A DNA stretch of 64,000 bases from Nisaea acidiphila (GTDB lineage: Bacteria; Pseudomonadota; Alphaproteobacteria; Thalassobaculales; Thalassobaculaceae), in contig NZ_CP102480.1 of assembly GCF_024662015.1 (NCBI RefSeq), positions 1-64,000 on the forward strand. Direction: 5' to 3'. Position 1 is the stretch's first letter. Each line of letters begins with the position of its first letter. Shown one piece after another: positions 46,251 through 55,904 of the stretch. A program made the position numbers and the translations under genes. Below the pieces are notes generated by a model. The model saw nothing but the letters and a program-made list of their open reading frames with translations, did no database searches and had not been told where the DNA came from.

Positions 46251-47429
46251 ATGTTGGAACAACCGTTCGAACTGCCGTGCGGGGCGATCCTGAAGAACCG
46301 GATCGCAAAAGCCGCGATGTCGGACGATCTTGGAGACGGGCGGGGGTGCCCAACCGATGCGCAGGCGCGCCTCTACCGCCTGTGGGCGCAAGGCGGGGCG
46401 GCCCTGTCGTTGATCGGCGAGACCCAGATCGGCCCCTGGGCACCAGAGACCTATGGCAATCTCGTTCTGGACCCCTTGCAGGGGGCACCCGAATTCAGGC
46501 AGCTCACGGCTGCCGCCACGGAGCACGGCACCCACTTCTGGGCACAACTCGGGCATGCGGGCGTCCTTGCTGCTCCGGTTGACGGGAAAGCGATCGGACC
46601 ATCTGATATCGATCATCCGGAGATCCAGGCACGGGCCATGACCGGCGCGGAGATTGCCGCACTGCCGAAGGCTTACGCACGGGCCGGAGCAAACGCCCGG
46701 ACACTGGGCTTCACAGGCGTCGAGATCCACGCGGCCCACGGTTTTCTCCTCAGCCAGTTCTTATCGCCTTTCTTCAACCGGCGGACCGACGAATGGGGCG
46801 GCAGCCCCGGCCGGCGGATACGGCTTCTGCTTGAGGTGATCGAAGCGGTGCGAGCGGAAGTCGGGGCCCGTTTTCCCGTGGCGGTGAAGATCAACGCCAC
46901 GGACCAGCTCAAGGGTGGCCTCACGGAAGAAGATGCGCTCGGCATTCTGGCCGTATTGCAGGAAGCCCCGGTCGATCTGATCGATATCAGCGGCGGTGCC
47001 TATTTTCCCGGTGCCGCAGCGGCAAGCGACGGGGCGGGAAAGGGGCCTTATTTCCTGGACTTCGCCCGGGCGGCACGGGCACGGATATCCAAACCCCTGA
47101 TGAGCGCCGGCGGGTTCAAGCACCGCGAAGAAGCGGAAAAGGCGGTTTCGACAGGCGCCTTGGACCTCGTCGGACTGGCGCGGGCTCTGGTCGTGGAGCC
47201 TGCGCTTCCGCGCGCGTGGATATCCGGCGATAGCCTAGAGCCGGCTTTCCCACGTTTCGACGAACGCCCGCCCGGCGGAGTGACCGCCTGGTATACGGAG
47301 CGGCTTCGGGAACTCGCCTCACTGGACGCTACCGGCCGGGATCAGCCGCTTTCGGCCGCGCTTGAAGCGGTCACCCGTCGCAAGGCCGCGAACGGCGATC
47401 TCTGGAAGCGGCATTTTGTGGAAGCGTGA
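46251..47429 (+). CDS. NADH:flavin oxidoreductase, Old Yellow Enzyme family
   Basis: An FMN-dependent TIM-barrel ene-reductase-like enzyme of 392 aa. The start ELPCGAILKNRIAKAAMSDDL, the catalytic motif GFTGVEIHAAHGFLLSQFLSPFFNRRTDEWGG and the phosphate-binding PLMSAGGFKHREEAEKAV are typical. No iron-sulfur or NAD-binding C-terminal extension is present, so it is the short, single-domain form. GGGGAG precedes ATG at 46251. Electrophile substrate unknown. Confidence 0.9.
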   Translation: MLEQPFELPCGAILKNRIAKAAMSDDLGDGRGCPTDAQARLYRLWAQGGAALSLIGETQIGPWAPETYGNLVLDPLQGAPEFRQLTAAATEHGTHFWAQLGHAGVLAAPVDGKAIGPSDIDHPEIQARAMTGAEIAALPKAYARAGANARTLGFTGVEIHAAHGFLLSQFLSPFFNRRTDEWGGSPGRRIRLLLEVIEAVRAEVGARFPVAVKINATDQLKGGLTEEDALGILAVLQEAPVDLIDISGGAYFPGAAAASDGAGKGPYFLDFARAARARISKPLMSAGGFKHREEAEKAVSTGALDLVGLARALVVEPALPRAWISGDSLEPAFPRFDERPPGGVTAWYTERLRELASLDATGRDQPLSAALEAVTRRKAANGDLWKRHFVEA

Positions 47430-47433
47430 GAGG

Positions 47434-47754
47434 TCAGCGCTCTTCCGGTGCTATCCCGCGTATCCGAGCAACATGAGCGTCTATGTCAGCGCGCTCGTAT
47501 TTCGAATGCACGCGCTTGTCGGACGGCGGGCGGAACTCCCGGCCGAGCTTGAGGTCGGGCCTCCAGGAACGAAGCGGACGGACCGGCCGCGGCACAAAGT
47601 TCCCGCCACAGGTCGGGCATACATCGAACAGCACCGTCTCGACGCAGTCCGCACAATAGGTGCATTCGTAGGAACAGATCCGGGCTTCGGGCGAGTCAGG
47701 AGGCAGGTCTTTGTCGCAGAGCTCGCAGTTCGGCCGGAGTTCCAGAGCGACCAT
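47434..47754 (-). CDS. DUF1272 domain protein
   Basis: A 106-aa protein with four CxxC-like cysteine pairs: CELCDKDLP, CSYECTYCADCVE and CPTCGGNF, a probable zinc-binding knuckle. The start LELRPNCELCDKDLPPDSPEARICSYECTYC is the DUF1272 signature; function unknown. A second half (HSKYERADIDAHVARIRG) is less conserved. It is the second gene after the DsbA-family gene (8-bp gap) and convergent with the Old Yellow Enzyme gene (4-bp gap). Confidence 0.85.
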   Translation of the reverse strand: MVALELRPNCELCDKDLPPDSPEARICSYECTYCADCVETVLFDVCPTCGGNFVPRPVRPLRSWRPDLKLGREFRPPSDKRVHSKYERADIDAHVARIRGIAPEER

Positions 47755-47762
47755 GGGCCGGA

Positions 47763-48416
47763 TCAGGCCTGATTGGCGACCGCGGAGCTTTCGGACGCAT
47801 CGAGATCGAAGAGCGGGAAGAAAGCCTCCGGCTCCTGCGCGCCTGAGACCGCATATTGCCGATTGAAGATGAAGCAGGGCACCCCGTTTATCCCGTTCTC
47901 GTAGGCAAAGCGGGTTTCGGCCATCACTTCTGTCGCGCCGCCCTTGCCTTCGAACCATTCGCGGACTTCACCCGCATCCATGCCTGATGCCTCGGCAAGC
48001 CGCACGAGATTGTCGATGTCGCCGATATCGACGCCTTCGATGAAATAGGCGTTGAACAGGTTCTCCACCAACGCGTCCGAGGTGCCTTGCGCGGTCGCGA
48101 GATTGATCGTGCGATGCGCAAGAACCGTGTTTGGTGTCCGCTGAATGAGGTCGAAACGGAAATCGATCCCTTCGCCGTCACCGGTCCGCCGGATGTTGTC
48201 GTATATCTGCTGCGCACGTTCCGGGCCGCCGAACTTGTTCTCGAGGTAGGCTTGGCGCGACATGCCCTCTACCGGCATATCCGGATTGAGCTGGAAGGCG
48301 CGCCACTGGATCGTCAGATCCGGCAGCGGTCGGGATTTGAGGGCGCGCTCAAGCCGGCGTTTTCCGATGAAACACCAGGGGCAGATTACGTCGGAGAAGA
48401 TATCGATCTGGGTCAT
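47763..48416 (-). CDS. DsbA family oxidoreductase (FrnE/HCCA isomerase-like)
   Basis: A 217-aa thioredoxin-fold protein with the active-site CPWC near the N-terminus (FSDVICPWCFIGKRRLE) and the FrnE pattern RAFQLNPDMP, HRTINLATAQG and INGVPCFIFNRQYAVSGAQ with the cis-proline. No signal peptide is seen, so a cytoplasmic disulfide or glutathione-related role is likely. It precedes the DUF1272 gene by 8 bp. ATG at 48416. Confidence 0.9.
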   Translation of the reverse strand: MTQIDIFSDVICPWCFIGKRRLERALKSRPLPDLTIQWRAFQLNPDMPVEGMSRQAYLENKFGGPERAQQIYDNIRRTGDGEGIDFRFDLIQRTPNTVLAHRTINLATAQGTSDALVENLFNAYFIEGVDIGDIDNLVRLAEASGMDAGEVREWFEGKGGATEVMAETRFAYENGINGVPCFIFNRQYAVSGAQEPEAFFPLFDLDASESSAVANQA

Positions 48417-48549
48417 TCAGGTCCGGCTCCCGGGGCCGTCATGCTCGCTTTCGTGGCGCTCTCGCAGCTTTCGCCCCCGCGCTTGACGCCAAATTGAAAC
48501 GAAGAAACGATGTCACGCAATTAACACAGGGAAACATCTGGGGGCGGCG

Positions 48550-50172
48550 ATGTCGATATTTGAAACAGGGCTGGAGAGGAACGACGCGAATTACGCGCCG
48601 CTCACCCCCTCCGATTTCTTAGAACGGGCCGGGACGACCTTTCCAGAGAAGATCGCGATTATTCACGGTGAGTTGAACCGTACATACGGTGATTTTCTGA
48701 ACCGGTGCCGCCGTTTAGCCGACGCTCTTCGCAAACGCGGAATCGGCTCCGGCGACGCCGTGTCCGTGCTCGCCCCAAACACACCGGCGATGCTCGAAGC
48801 GCATTACGGCATTCCCATGTCGGGAGCAGTGCTGAATGCGATCAATACGCGGCTGGATGCCGCGACCATTGCCTTTATCCTCGATCACGCCGATTCGAAG
48901 CTCGTCCTGGTCGACAAGGAATTCGCGCCGGTCATGGAAGAGGCGCTTTCTCTGGCCGAGGTATCGCCCCCGGTGATCTGGATCGACGATCCGCTTGCTG
49001 AAGACGGCAAGCCACTCGGCGAGAAGGAATATGACGACCTGCTTGCGGAAGGCGAGCCGTCGCCGCACTGGCCGCGTCCCTCGGATGAGTGGCAATCGAT
49101 GTCCCTCAACTACACTTCCGGGACGACGGGTAACCCGAAAGGCGTCGTCTATCATCACCGCGGCGCCTACGTGAACGCGATGGGGAATGCCATCGCATTC
49201 GGGCTGACCTCCGCCTGCCGCTATCTCTGGACCCTGCCGATGTTCCACTGCAACGGCTGGACCTATACTTGGGGCGTGACGGCAGTCGGCGGGACCCATG
49301 TCTGCCTGCGCAAGGTCGACCCGGCCCAGATCTTCGACCTGATCGCGCGCCACAACGTGACCCATATGTGCGGCGCGCCGATCGTGCTCACCATGCTGAT
49401 CCACGCGCCGGCGGAGCAGAAAACCAGCTTTTCGCAGCGGGTCCATATCGCCACCGGCGGGGCGGCCCCGCCGAGCGCAGTGATTTCCGCGATGGAGACG
49501 ATGGGCTTCGCCGTGACCCATCTCTACGGGCTGACGGAGACCTATGGTCCGTCGACGATCTGCGCCTGGCCGCCAGAATGGGATTCGCTGGAATTGGAAG
49601 AGAAGGCGCAGAGAATGGCGCGTCAAGGCGTCTGGTATCCGACCCTGGAAGGCATGAAGGTCGCGAATCCCGATACCGGTGAAAACGTTCCGGCCGACGG
49701 CAAAACCATCGGCGAACTTTGCCTGCGCGGAAACACGGTGATGAAAGGGTATCTCAAGAACCCGAAAGCGACCGCCGACGCGCTCGGCGACGGCTGGTTC
49801 CGAACGGGGGATCTCGCCGTGCTCCATCCGGACGGCTATGCCGAGGTCAAGGACAGATCCAAGGACATCATCATCTCCGGCGGCGAGAACATTTCCTCCC
49901 TTGAGATCGAGGAAGTGCTCTACAAGCACCCGAAAATCATGGAGGCGGCCGTGGTCGCCAAGCCGGACGAGAAGTGGGGCGAGACGCCCTGCGCCTTCGT
50001 GACGGCCGCTCCGGGAGCCGGAGGTATCGGTGCGGAGGAAGTGACTGCCTGGTGCAAGGAACATATGGCGTCCTTCAAGACCCCTCGCACGATCGTCTTC
50101 GGCGATCTGCCGAAGACCTCGACGGGAAAGATCCAGAAATTCGTGCTGCGGGAGAGGGCAAAGGGGCTCTGA
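48550..50172 (+). CDS. AMP-forming acyl-CoA synthetase
   Basis: A 540-aa ANL-superfamily ligase that activates a carboxylic acid to acyl-AMP and then acyl-CoA. The P-loop is LNYTSGTTGNPKGVVY, the A5 region is HLYGLTETYGPSTICAWPPEW, the hinge DGYAEVKDRSKDIIISGGENISS, and the catalytic lysine lies in KTSTGKIQKFVLRE. The sequence resembles the short/medium-chain and methylmercaptopropionate group, which cannot be resolved by eye. ATG at 48550 follows GGGGGCGGCG. Convergent with the enolase-superfamily gene. Confidence 0.9.
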   Translation: MSIFETGLERNDANYAPLTPSDFLERAGTTFPEKIAIIHGELNRTYGDFLNRCRRLADALRKRGIGSGDAVSVLAPNTPAMLEAHYGIPMSGAVLNAINTRLDAATIAFILDHADSKLVLVDKEFAPVMEEALSLAEVSPPVIWIDDPLAEDGKPLGEKEYDDLLAEGEPSPHWPRPSDEWQSMSLNYTSGTTGNPKGVVYHHRGAYVNAMGNAIAFGLTSACRYLWTLPMFHCNGWTYTWGVTAVGGTHVCLRKVDPAQIFDLIARHNVTHMCGAPIVLTMLIHAPAEQKTSFSQRVHIATGGAAPPSAVISAMETMGFAVTHLYGLTETYGPSTICAWPPEWDSLELEEKAQRMARQGVWYPTLEGMKVANPDTGENVPADGKTIGELCLRGNTVMKGYLKNPKATADALGDGWFRTGDLAVLHPDGYAEVKDRSKDIIISGGENISSLEIEEVLYKHPKIMEAAVVAKPDEKWGETPCAFVTAAPGAGGIGAEEVTAWCKEHMASFKTPRTIVFGDLPKTSTGKIQKFVLRERAKGL

Positions 50173-50182
50173 GCCCGGCTTG

Positions 50183-51268
50183 CTAGACCCGGAACCGGTC
50201 CAGCACCGCCGGATCCGGCTCGAACCCGATGCCCGGTCGATCCGGCACCGCGACCGTCCCTTTTTCCGGAAGCGGGATGGATGGGTCGAGATATGCCGCC
50301 GGTTCGATATAGAGATGTTCGAACTGCTCGCAATTCCGCCGGGCGGCCATCAGATGCAGCGTCGCCCAGTAACCAGGACCGAAATAGGGGGCGTGCGGCA
50401 TGACGGCCGATCCGTGCCGCTCCGCGAGATCGCACACCTTGAGGAACTCCGATATCCCTCCGACCTTCGTCACACTAGGCTGGATATAGCGGATCGCCGG
50501 AGCGGTTCGCGCGAACTCGACGGCGGTGCAGGCATTCTCGCCGCTGGCGATCGGCACTCCGAAGTCGCGCTGGAGAGCGCCTAGCGTAGCCGCATCGTCT
50601 GGCGGGAAGACGGGTTCCTCGACCCAATAGAGGTCGAGCCGCTTCATCTCCGGCAGGATCTCGCGGGCCTGGTCCATTGACCAGTTGCAGTTCACGTCGG
50701 TCGACATTTTCGTCGCCGCGCCGGCGCCCTCCCGGCCCGCCTCGATTGCATCGAGCGCGATCTCGTGCAGTTTGACCGTACGATAGCCTTCCGAGACCAC
50801 CTTGGATGTAAAGCTGCGCACCAAGTCCGGTTCGCCGTAGCGCACCAAGCTCGCATATGCGGGCAGGGTGGTGCGGGGGCTGTCGGCGAGCAACGCGGCA
50901 AGGGGAACGCCTTCCGACTTCGCCTTCAAATCCCAGAGCGCGATATCGACGGCCGATATCGCGAAGACGGTTATGCCATAGCGTCCGTGCAGGTGGAGGC
51001 GCTGCTGCAGCTCGAGATTGAGCGCGCCGATGTCGCTAACATCACGGCCGACGAGCAGCGGCGCCACCATGTCCTCGATTGCGGCGACCGTCGCCCGGCG
51101 ACATGAGTAGGCGAAGCCGTCGCCCCATCCGACCAGCCCGTTTTCTGTCTCAAGCCGGACCAGCACGAAGTCGAGCATGGTCCATTTCGTCGGCATGAGG
51201 CCGACACCCGGACTGCCATCCTCGAACGGGATCCGCAGCGGGATGACGTCGACGGATTTGATCTTCAT
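50183..51268 (-). CDS. Enolase-superfamily enzyme (mandelate racemase/muconate lactonizing type)
   Basis: A 361-aa enzyme with an N-terminal capping domain and TIM barrel. Metal ligands are Asp191 (STDVNCNW), Glu217 (YWVEEPV) and Glu244 (ASGENACT). The first base motif is KLH (Lys166, His168), a KxH variant of the usual KxK, and Lys268 with His292 (MPHAPY) lies on the opposite face. These suggest abstraction of an alpha proton from a carboxylate, for example an acid-sugar dehydratase or racemase. Substrate unknown. ATG at 51268 has a GGGGGAAA site upstream. Confidence 0.86.
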   Translation of the reverse strand: MKIKSVDVIPLRIPFEDGSPGVGLMPTKWTMLDFVLVRLETENGLVGWGDGFAYSCRRATVAAIEDMVAPLLVGRDVSDIGALNLELQQRLHLHGRYGITVFAISAVDIALWDLKAKSEGVPLAALLADSPRTTLPAYASLVRYGEPDLVRSFTSKVVSEGYRTVKLHEIALDAIEAGREGAGAATKMSTDVNCNWSMDQAREILPEMKRLDLYWVEEPVFPPDDAATLGALQRDFGVPIASGENACTAVEFARTAPAIRYIQPSVTKVGGISEFLKVCDLAERHGSAVMPHAPYFGPGYWATLHLMAARRNCEQFEHLYIEPAAYLDPSIPLPEKGTVAVPDRPGIGFEPDPAVLDRFRV

Positions 51269-51306
51269 AATTTGGTTTCCCCCTGACGCTTCGCGCCTCC
51301 GCGATC

Positions 51307-53136
51307 TTATTTTTTGTCGAGATTGAGGCGGTAGACCTGAACCGCGCCGCTCCTTCCCCTGAGTTCATGCTGCCCCACCTCTTCGAGATCAGGTGGGTTA
51401 CCGGCCGCTTCCGCAGTCTCTTTCGAGACAAGCACACAAAGATCGGTGTCCGGAGCGATCTGCTTCCCGAGCTGTTCCAGACGGTTCGCGACATTCACAG
51501 TGTCGCCGATCATGGTGTAGTTGATCCGGCCCGGCGCCCCGATATTGCCGACCACAGCCCGGCCGGTGGCGATCCCGAGACGAATCCGGACGACGCGCTT
51601 GCCTTCCTTTTGCCGACGCTCATTGTCGGCCCGGAGCAGCTCACCAATCCGCCGGACCGCCCTGAGGCAGGCTTCGGCATGATCCACCCGTTCGGCGGGT
51701 GCGCCCCAGAAAGCCATCACGCTATCGCCGACATACTTGTCGATATTGCCGCCCTCGGCCTCAATCGCATCGTTCATCAGCGTGAAGTGATCGTTCAGCA
51801 GCTCGACGATCTCCGCGGCCGGCGCACTCTGCGAGATCGTGGTAAAGCCGACAATGTCCGAGAACAGCACCGTGATCTCGCGATCCACGGAGGAAATGCC
51901 GCTCGGTTCGGCCTGGTCGAGGATCGCGCGCACGAGTGAACGCGGCACGTAGATGCCGAACTGGGCGAGGCCGAGCACCATCTGGTTGAAGGCCGAGGCG
52001 GCGTCGTTGAACTCCCTAACGGAGTTTCCGCCGATCGGCGGGACATCGTTGAAGTCGAGTTTGGCGACGGCATTGGACGCCGACGCGAGTTCCGTGACCG
52101 GCCGGCGTATTCGCTCGGCCAGTTGCCACAGACGCAGCATCGCGAGCGCCATGACGACCAACCCCGCAAGACCGCCATAGGTCAGGTAACGGATCATATC
52201 CGTATAGCTGGAAGCGTTCTCATCGACATAGATACCGACAAGATAATCGCCGTTAAGCGTGGCCGGGATTCTAAGCGTAAGGGCGAGGTAAGTCGTCCCG
52301 TCCACTTCGGCCCGGAGGACATCGATCCCATCGCCGTCTTCCAGTTCGGCCATCTCGTGCAATTCAGGATCGAGAAACGCCTCCAGGATGGTGTCCCCAA
52401 TGTCGGAAGCGTGCAGGAGAGGGCGCTCGGAGGTCATCATCCCGGAGACGCTTCTATCAGTTAGCTTCGGGTGCGCGATAATGTAACCGTTGTCGTCGAG
52501 GACGAAGACCTGGCCGCCGACGAGATCCACCCGGCTCGCGAAGACCGATAGGTCATAGAGGGAGATGGCGCTCGCCGCGAATCCGAGATAGGTGCCGTCG
52601 TCGCCATAAACCGGACTCCGGATCGTCACCAGCGTGGTGCCTGCCACTTCAGAGAAGATCGGACGGGCAATGTAAGGCTCTCCGGCCAGGCGCGCTTCCT
52701 CGACCACGCGCGCAGCCTCGGATCCGGGCGCATACGTTTCCATGCGGCTTCGACCGTTCGACTCGATGATCTGATAGCGGCCGTTGGTCCAGAAGAATGC
52801 CATTCCGCGAATCTGCCTATGCAACGTCATCGCGGTATGCGTCATCTCGACTTCGAGTGGATCCAGCGGTTCCGGTTCCGCAAGGACGCGAGCACCAATC
52901 GCCTCGGCGGCGTCTCTGGCGGGCTCCATATGCGCTTCGAGGAAACGGGCCGTGGTGTGAATGACGTTCCCCGCATTCTCCCGAAGGACGACGAGCGCGC
53001 CCTGGGTTCCGAAGAACATCGTCACCGCCATGATCGCGACGAGGGCGGCAAGAAACAGTCCGCCAATGTCCCTCAGCAAAAGAGTGCGAATTGTGATTCG
53101 TGCTTCGGGCGAGAGATGCTGCGTGTCGCTTTTCAT
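51307..53136 (-). CDS. Class III adenylate cyclase with extracytoplasmic Cache-like sensor
   Basis: A 609-aa membrane sensor that likely makes cAMP. Membrane helices lie at about 22-44 and 318-338; the stretch between is a dCache-like domain (FFWTNGRYQIIES, DDGTYLGFAASAISLYDL), followed by a HAMP region (RIRRPVTELASASNAVAKLDF). The cyclase domain has metal Asp427 (FSDIVGFT) and Asp471 (GDSVMAFW), adenine-specifying Lys467 and Asp545 (MIGDTVNVANR), and the transition-state Arg552. All catalytic residues are present. The start overlaps the stop of the P1-family peptidase gene as ATGA. Confidence 0.9.
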   Translation of the reverse strand: MKSDTQHLSPEARITIRTLLLRDIGGLFLAALVAIMAVTMFFGTQGALVVLRENAGNVIHTTARFLEAHMEPARDAAEAIGARVLAEPEPLDPLEVEMTHTAMTLHRQIRGMAFFWTNGRYQIIESNGRSRMETYAPGSEAARVVEEARLAGEPYIARPIFSEVAGTTLVTIRSPVYGDDGTYLGFAASAISLYDLSVFASRVDLVGGQVFVLDDNGYIIAHPKLTDRSVSGMMTSERPLLHASDIGDTILEAFLDPELHEMAELEDGDGIDVLRAEVDGTTYLALTLRIPATLNGDYLVGIYVDENASSYTDMIRYLTYGGLAGLVVMALAMLRLWQLAERIRRPVTELASASNAVAKLDFNDVPPIGGNSVREFNDAASAFNQMVLGLAQFGIYVPRSLVRAILDQAEPSGISSVDREITVLFSDIVGFTTISQSAPAAEIVELLNDHFTLMNDAIEAEGGNIDKYVGDSVMAFWGAPAERVDHAEACLRAVRRIGELLRADNERRQKEGKRVVRIRLGIATGRAVVGNIGAPGRINYTMIGDTVNVANRLEQLGKQIAPDTDLCVLVSKETAEAAGNPPDLEEVGQHELRGRSGAVQVYRLNLDKK

Positions 53137-54137
53137 GAGACCCCGAAACGCTCCCGGTAGCTCTCTGCGTTGCCCAGACTCTCGGCCTCGTACAGGCCAC
53201 GTGCGATGGCGCGGGCAAGACAGTTGGCCGCATATCCACCCAATCTGGCAAGGTCCGACGCCGGATCGGCCAGCGGACGCTGTCCGGTAGAGACTCCGAA
53301 CACCGTATCGCCGTCGAAAGGCGTATGGGCCGGCCTGATCGCATGGGTGAGCCCCTGTTGCGCCATGATAGCAAACTGTCGGCACTGCGCCTTGGAGAGC
53401 GCGGCATCGGTCGCGACGATGGCGATCGTTGTGTTTTCGCCGCGCCCCGCGAGTTTTGGCAGTTCGACGGCGGGGTTACGGTCTTCCGCAACCGGCACGA
53501 TCCCGCCGAACTCGCCATCGATCTCGAGATCCCAGGAAAAGAAGGCACCGGAAACCGGATGGGCGGCCGCACCGACCGCATTCACCGCCACGAGCGCGCC
53601 AACCATCGTCCCGTCCTGCAATCGGATCGACGCGCTGCCTAGCCCGCCTTTCAGGCCGCTCGCCTGCGCGCCATATCCGGCCCCCGCGTTACCGAGCCCA
53701 AACCGCTCCCCGACGTCACCGAGCGCGGCCAGGCCAAGGGCAGGATAGGGACTGGTTTCGCCCCACGCCTTGTCGCCTTCATTGTTGAGATCGAACAGGA
53801 TCGCCGACGGCACGATCGGCACGATCGACGCACCTGCCTGATAGCCGATACCACGTGTCCGCAGGCCGCTCATCACGCCGCCCGCCGCATCGAGACCGTA
53901 GGCGGAGCCGCCGCTCAGGACGATTGCATTCACGCGTTCGACCGTGGCTTCAGGCCGCAACAGATCGAATTCGCGGCTTCCCGTGCCGCCGCCCCGCGCA
54001 TCGACGGAAGCGACCATCGCTCCGTCCGTCGGAAGCAGCACGGTAACGCCGGTCCGCACGCCCACATCATGGGCGTTCCCGACGCGCAAACCCGGTACAT
54101 CAGTGATCAGGTTACGGTCGCCCGGCCTCGGCTCCAT
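53133..54137 (-). CDS. P1 family (DmpA/BapA-type) aminopeptidase
   Basis: A 334-aa self-processing N-terminal nucleophile hydrolase. Features are ITDVPGLRVGNA at the start, LSGGSAYGLDAAGGVM, and NTTIAIVATDAAL, where cleavage before Thr (after Asn) would expose the catalytic nucleophile, as in DmpA relatives. Such enzymes cleave N-terminal D- or beta-amino acid peptides. I use ATG at 54137 because GGGGAGGG lies just upstream; an earlier ATG at 54158 has no such site. It is coupled with the adenylate cyclase gene. Confidence 0.85.
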   Translation of the reverse strand: MEPRPGDRNLITDVPGLRVGNAHDVGVRTGVTVLLPTDGAMVASVDARGGGTGSREFDLLRPEATVERVNAIVLSGGSAYGLDAAGGVMSGLRTRGIGYQAGASIVPIVPSAILFDLNNEGDKAWGETSPYPALGLAALGDVGERFGLGNAGAGYGAQASGLKGGLGSASIRLQDGTMVGALVAVNAVGAAAHPVSGAFFSWDLEIDGEFGGIVPVAEDRNPAVELPKLAGRGENTTIAIVATDAALSKAQCRQFAIMAQQGLTHAIRPAHTPFDGDTVFGVSTGQRPLADPASDLARLGGYAANCLARAIARGLYEAESLGNAESYRERFGVS

Positions 54138-54238
54138 GTGCCCTCCCCAAAACGGCATACCCGATGCCCTAGGATCGTCTATTGGACTGATCGGACAAAG
54201 TCTTTATATACACGGCGTTCTCCAATAAGGACGGATTG

Positions 54239-55828
54239 ATGAGTTCCCTGGACCAAGCGGTCGAGCGTCGGCGCACATTCGCGATCATCGCGCACCCCGA
54301 TGCCGGTAAGACCACGCTTACTGAAAAACTGCTGTTGTTCGGCGGCGCCATCCAGATGGCGGGTGCTGTCAAGGCGCGCGGACAGCAGCGGCGCGCGCAT
54401 TCCGACTGGATGAAGGTCGAGCGCGAGCGCGGCATCTCGGTTGCATCTTCCGTCATGACCTTCGATTACGGGACCAACACCTTCAATCTGCTCGATACGC
54501 CGGGTCACGAGGACTTCTCTGAGGACACCTACCGGACCCTGACGGCGGTCGACAGCGCGATCATGGTGATCGACGGCGCGAAGGGTATCGAGGAACAGAC
54601 CCTCAAGCTGTTCGAGGTCTGCCGCCTGCGCGACGTGCCGATCATTACTTTCGTCAACAAGATGGACCGCGAGGCGCGCGACAGTTTCGAGCTGCTCGAC
54701 GAGATCGAGCAAAGCCTCGCGCTCGACGTCACTCCGGCCAGCTGGCCGATCGGCATGGGGAAAAGCTTCAAGGGCTGCTACGACCTGCTGAACGACAAGC
54801 TCATCCTGATGGATCGCGGCAGCCACGATGCACCGGACGAGGGTCTGACATGCAACGGCCTCGACGATCCGAAGCTGGACGAGCTGTTACCCGCCTCGGC
54901 TGCGGCCCAGCTCCGCGAGGAAGTCGAGATGGCGCGCGAGCTCTGCCCTGCATTCGATGCCGAGGCATTTCTTGGCGGACACATGACTCCGGTCTATTTC
55001 GGCAGCGCAGTAAACAATTTCGGCGTGCGCGAGCTGCTGGGCGGTGTCGCTAAATATGCGCCGTCCCCGCGCCCGCATCCGACGAAATCCCGCTCGGTCT
55101 CCCCGGACGAGAAGAAGGTCGCGGCCTTCGTCTTCAAGATCCAGGCGAACATGGACCCCAAGCACCGTGACCGTATCGCTTTCGCTCGCATCTGTTCCGG
55201 CCATTTCAAGCGCGGCGCCAAACTGAAACATGTGCGCAGCGGCAAGACCGTAAACATCCACAACCCCGTGATGTTCCTGGCCCAGGACCGCGAGATCGCG
55301 GACGAGGCCTGGCCGGGCGACATCATCGGCATTCCGAACCACGGCAACCTGCGCATCGGCGATGCGCTGACCGAAGGCGAGGATTTGCAGTTCAGCGGCA
55401 TCCCGAGCTTTGCGCCGGAACTTCTGCAGCGGGTTCGGCCCACCGATCCGCTTCGGGCCAAGCATCTTGAGAAGGCAATCGTGCAACTCGCGGAGGAGGG
55501 CGCTGCGAAAGCCTTCAAAACGAGGATCGGCGGAAGCTGGATCGTCGGCGTTGTCGGTGCGCTGCAGTTCGACGTTCTGGCGGACCGTATCCGGACGGAA
55601 TATGACGTACCGGTCACCTTTGAGACAGCCGGTCTCCACACCGCCCGCTGGCTCGAGGCGGACGACCCGGCGGAATTGAAGAAGTTCATCGACGCCAATC
55701 AGGGCGACCTCGCCGACGACCATGACGACATGCCGGTCTTCATGGCCCGCAACGGCTGGCACTTACAGCACACCGCCGAGAATTGGCCGAAGGTCCGCTT
55801 TCTCAAGGTGAAGGAACAGATGGCCTAG
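54239..55828 (+). CDS. prfC: Peptide chain release factor 3
   Basis: RF3 is a GTPase that recycles RF1/RF2 after termination. The GTP-binding motifs are AHPDAGKTTLTEKLL (G1), DTPGHEDFSEDTYRTL (G3) and VNKMDREARD (G4), with ERERGISVASSVMTFDY in the switch region. The 529-aa length and C-terminal QFDVLADRIRTEYDVPVTFE match the family, distinguishing it from EF-G. ATG at 54239 is preferred over the adjoining TTG at 54236. Transcribed away from the peptidase/cyclase pair. Confidence 0.95.
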   Translation: MSSLDQAVERRRTFAIIAHPDAGKTTLTEKLLLFGGAIQMAGAVKARGQQRRAHSDWMKVERERGISVASSVMTFDYGTNTFNLLDTPGHEDFSEDTYRTLTAVDSAIMVIDGAKGIEEQTLKLFEVCRLRDVPIITFVNKMDREARDSFELLDEIEQSLALDVTPASWPIGMGKSFKGCYDLLNDKLILMDRGSHDAPDEGLTCNGLDDPKLDELLPASAAAQLREEVEMARELCPAFDAEAFLGGHMTPVYFGSAVNNFGVRELLGGVAKYAPSPRPHPTKSRSVSPDEKKVAAFVFKIQANMDPKHRDRIAFARICSGHFKRGAKLKHVRSGKTVNIHNPVMFLAQDREIADEAWPGDIIGIPNHGNLRIGDALTEGEDLQFSGIPSFAPELLQRVRPTDPLRAKHLEKAIVQLAEEGAAKAFKTRIGGSWIVGVVGALQFDVLADRIRTEYDVPVTFETAGLHTARWLEADDPAELKKFIDANQGDLADDHDDMPVFMARNGWHLQHTAENWPKVRFLKVKEQMA

Positions 55829-55904
55829 TGCCGGTAGCGGCTTTCCAAACCGTTGTTTTTCCCGCATTCGCGAGAACGACGATTTTCGCCTACGGCTTGG
55901 TGGC

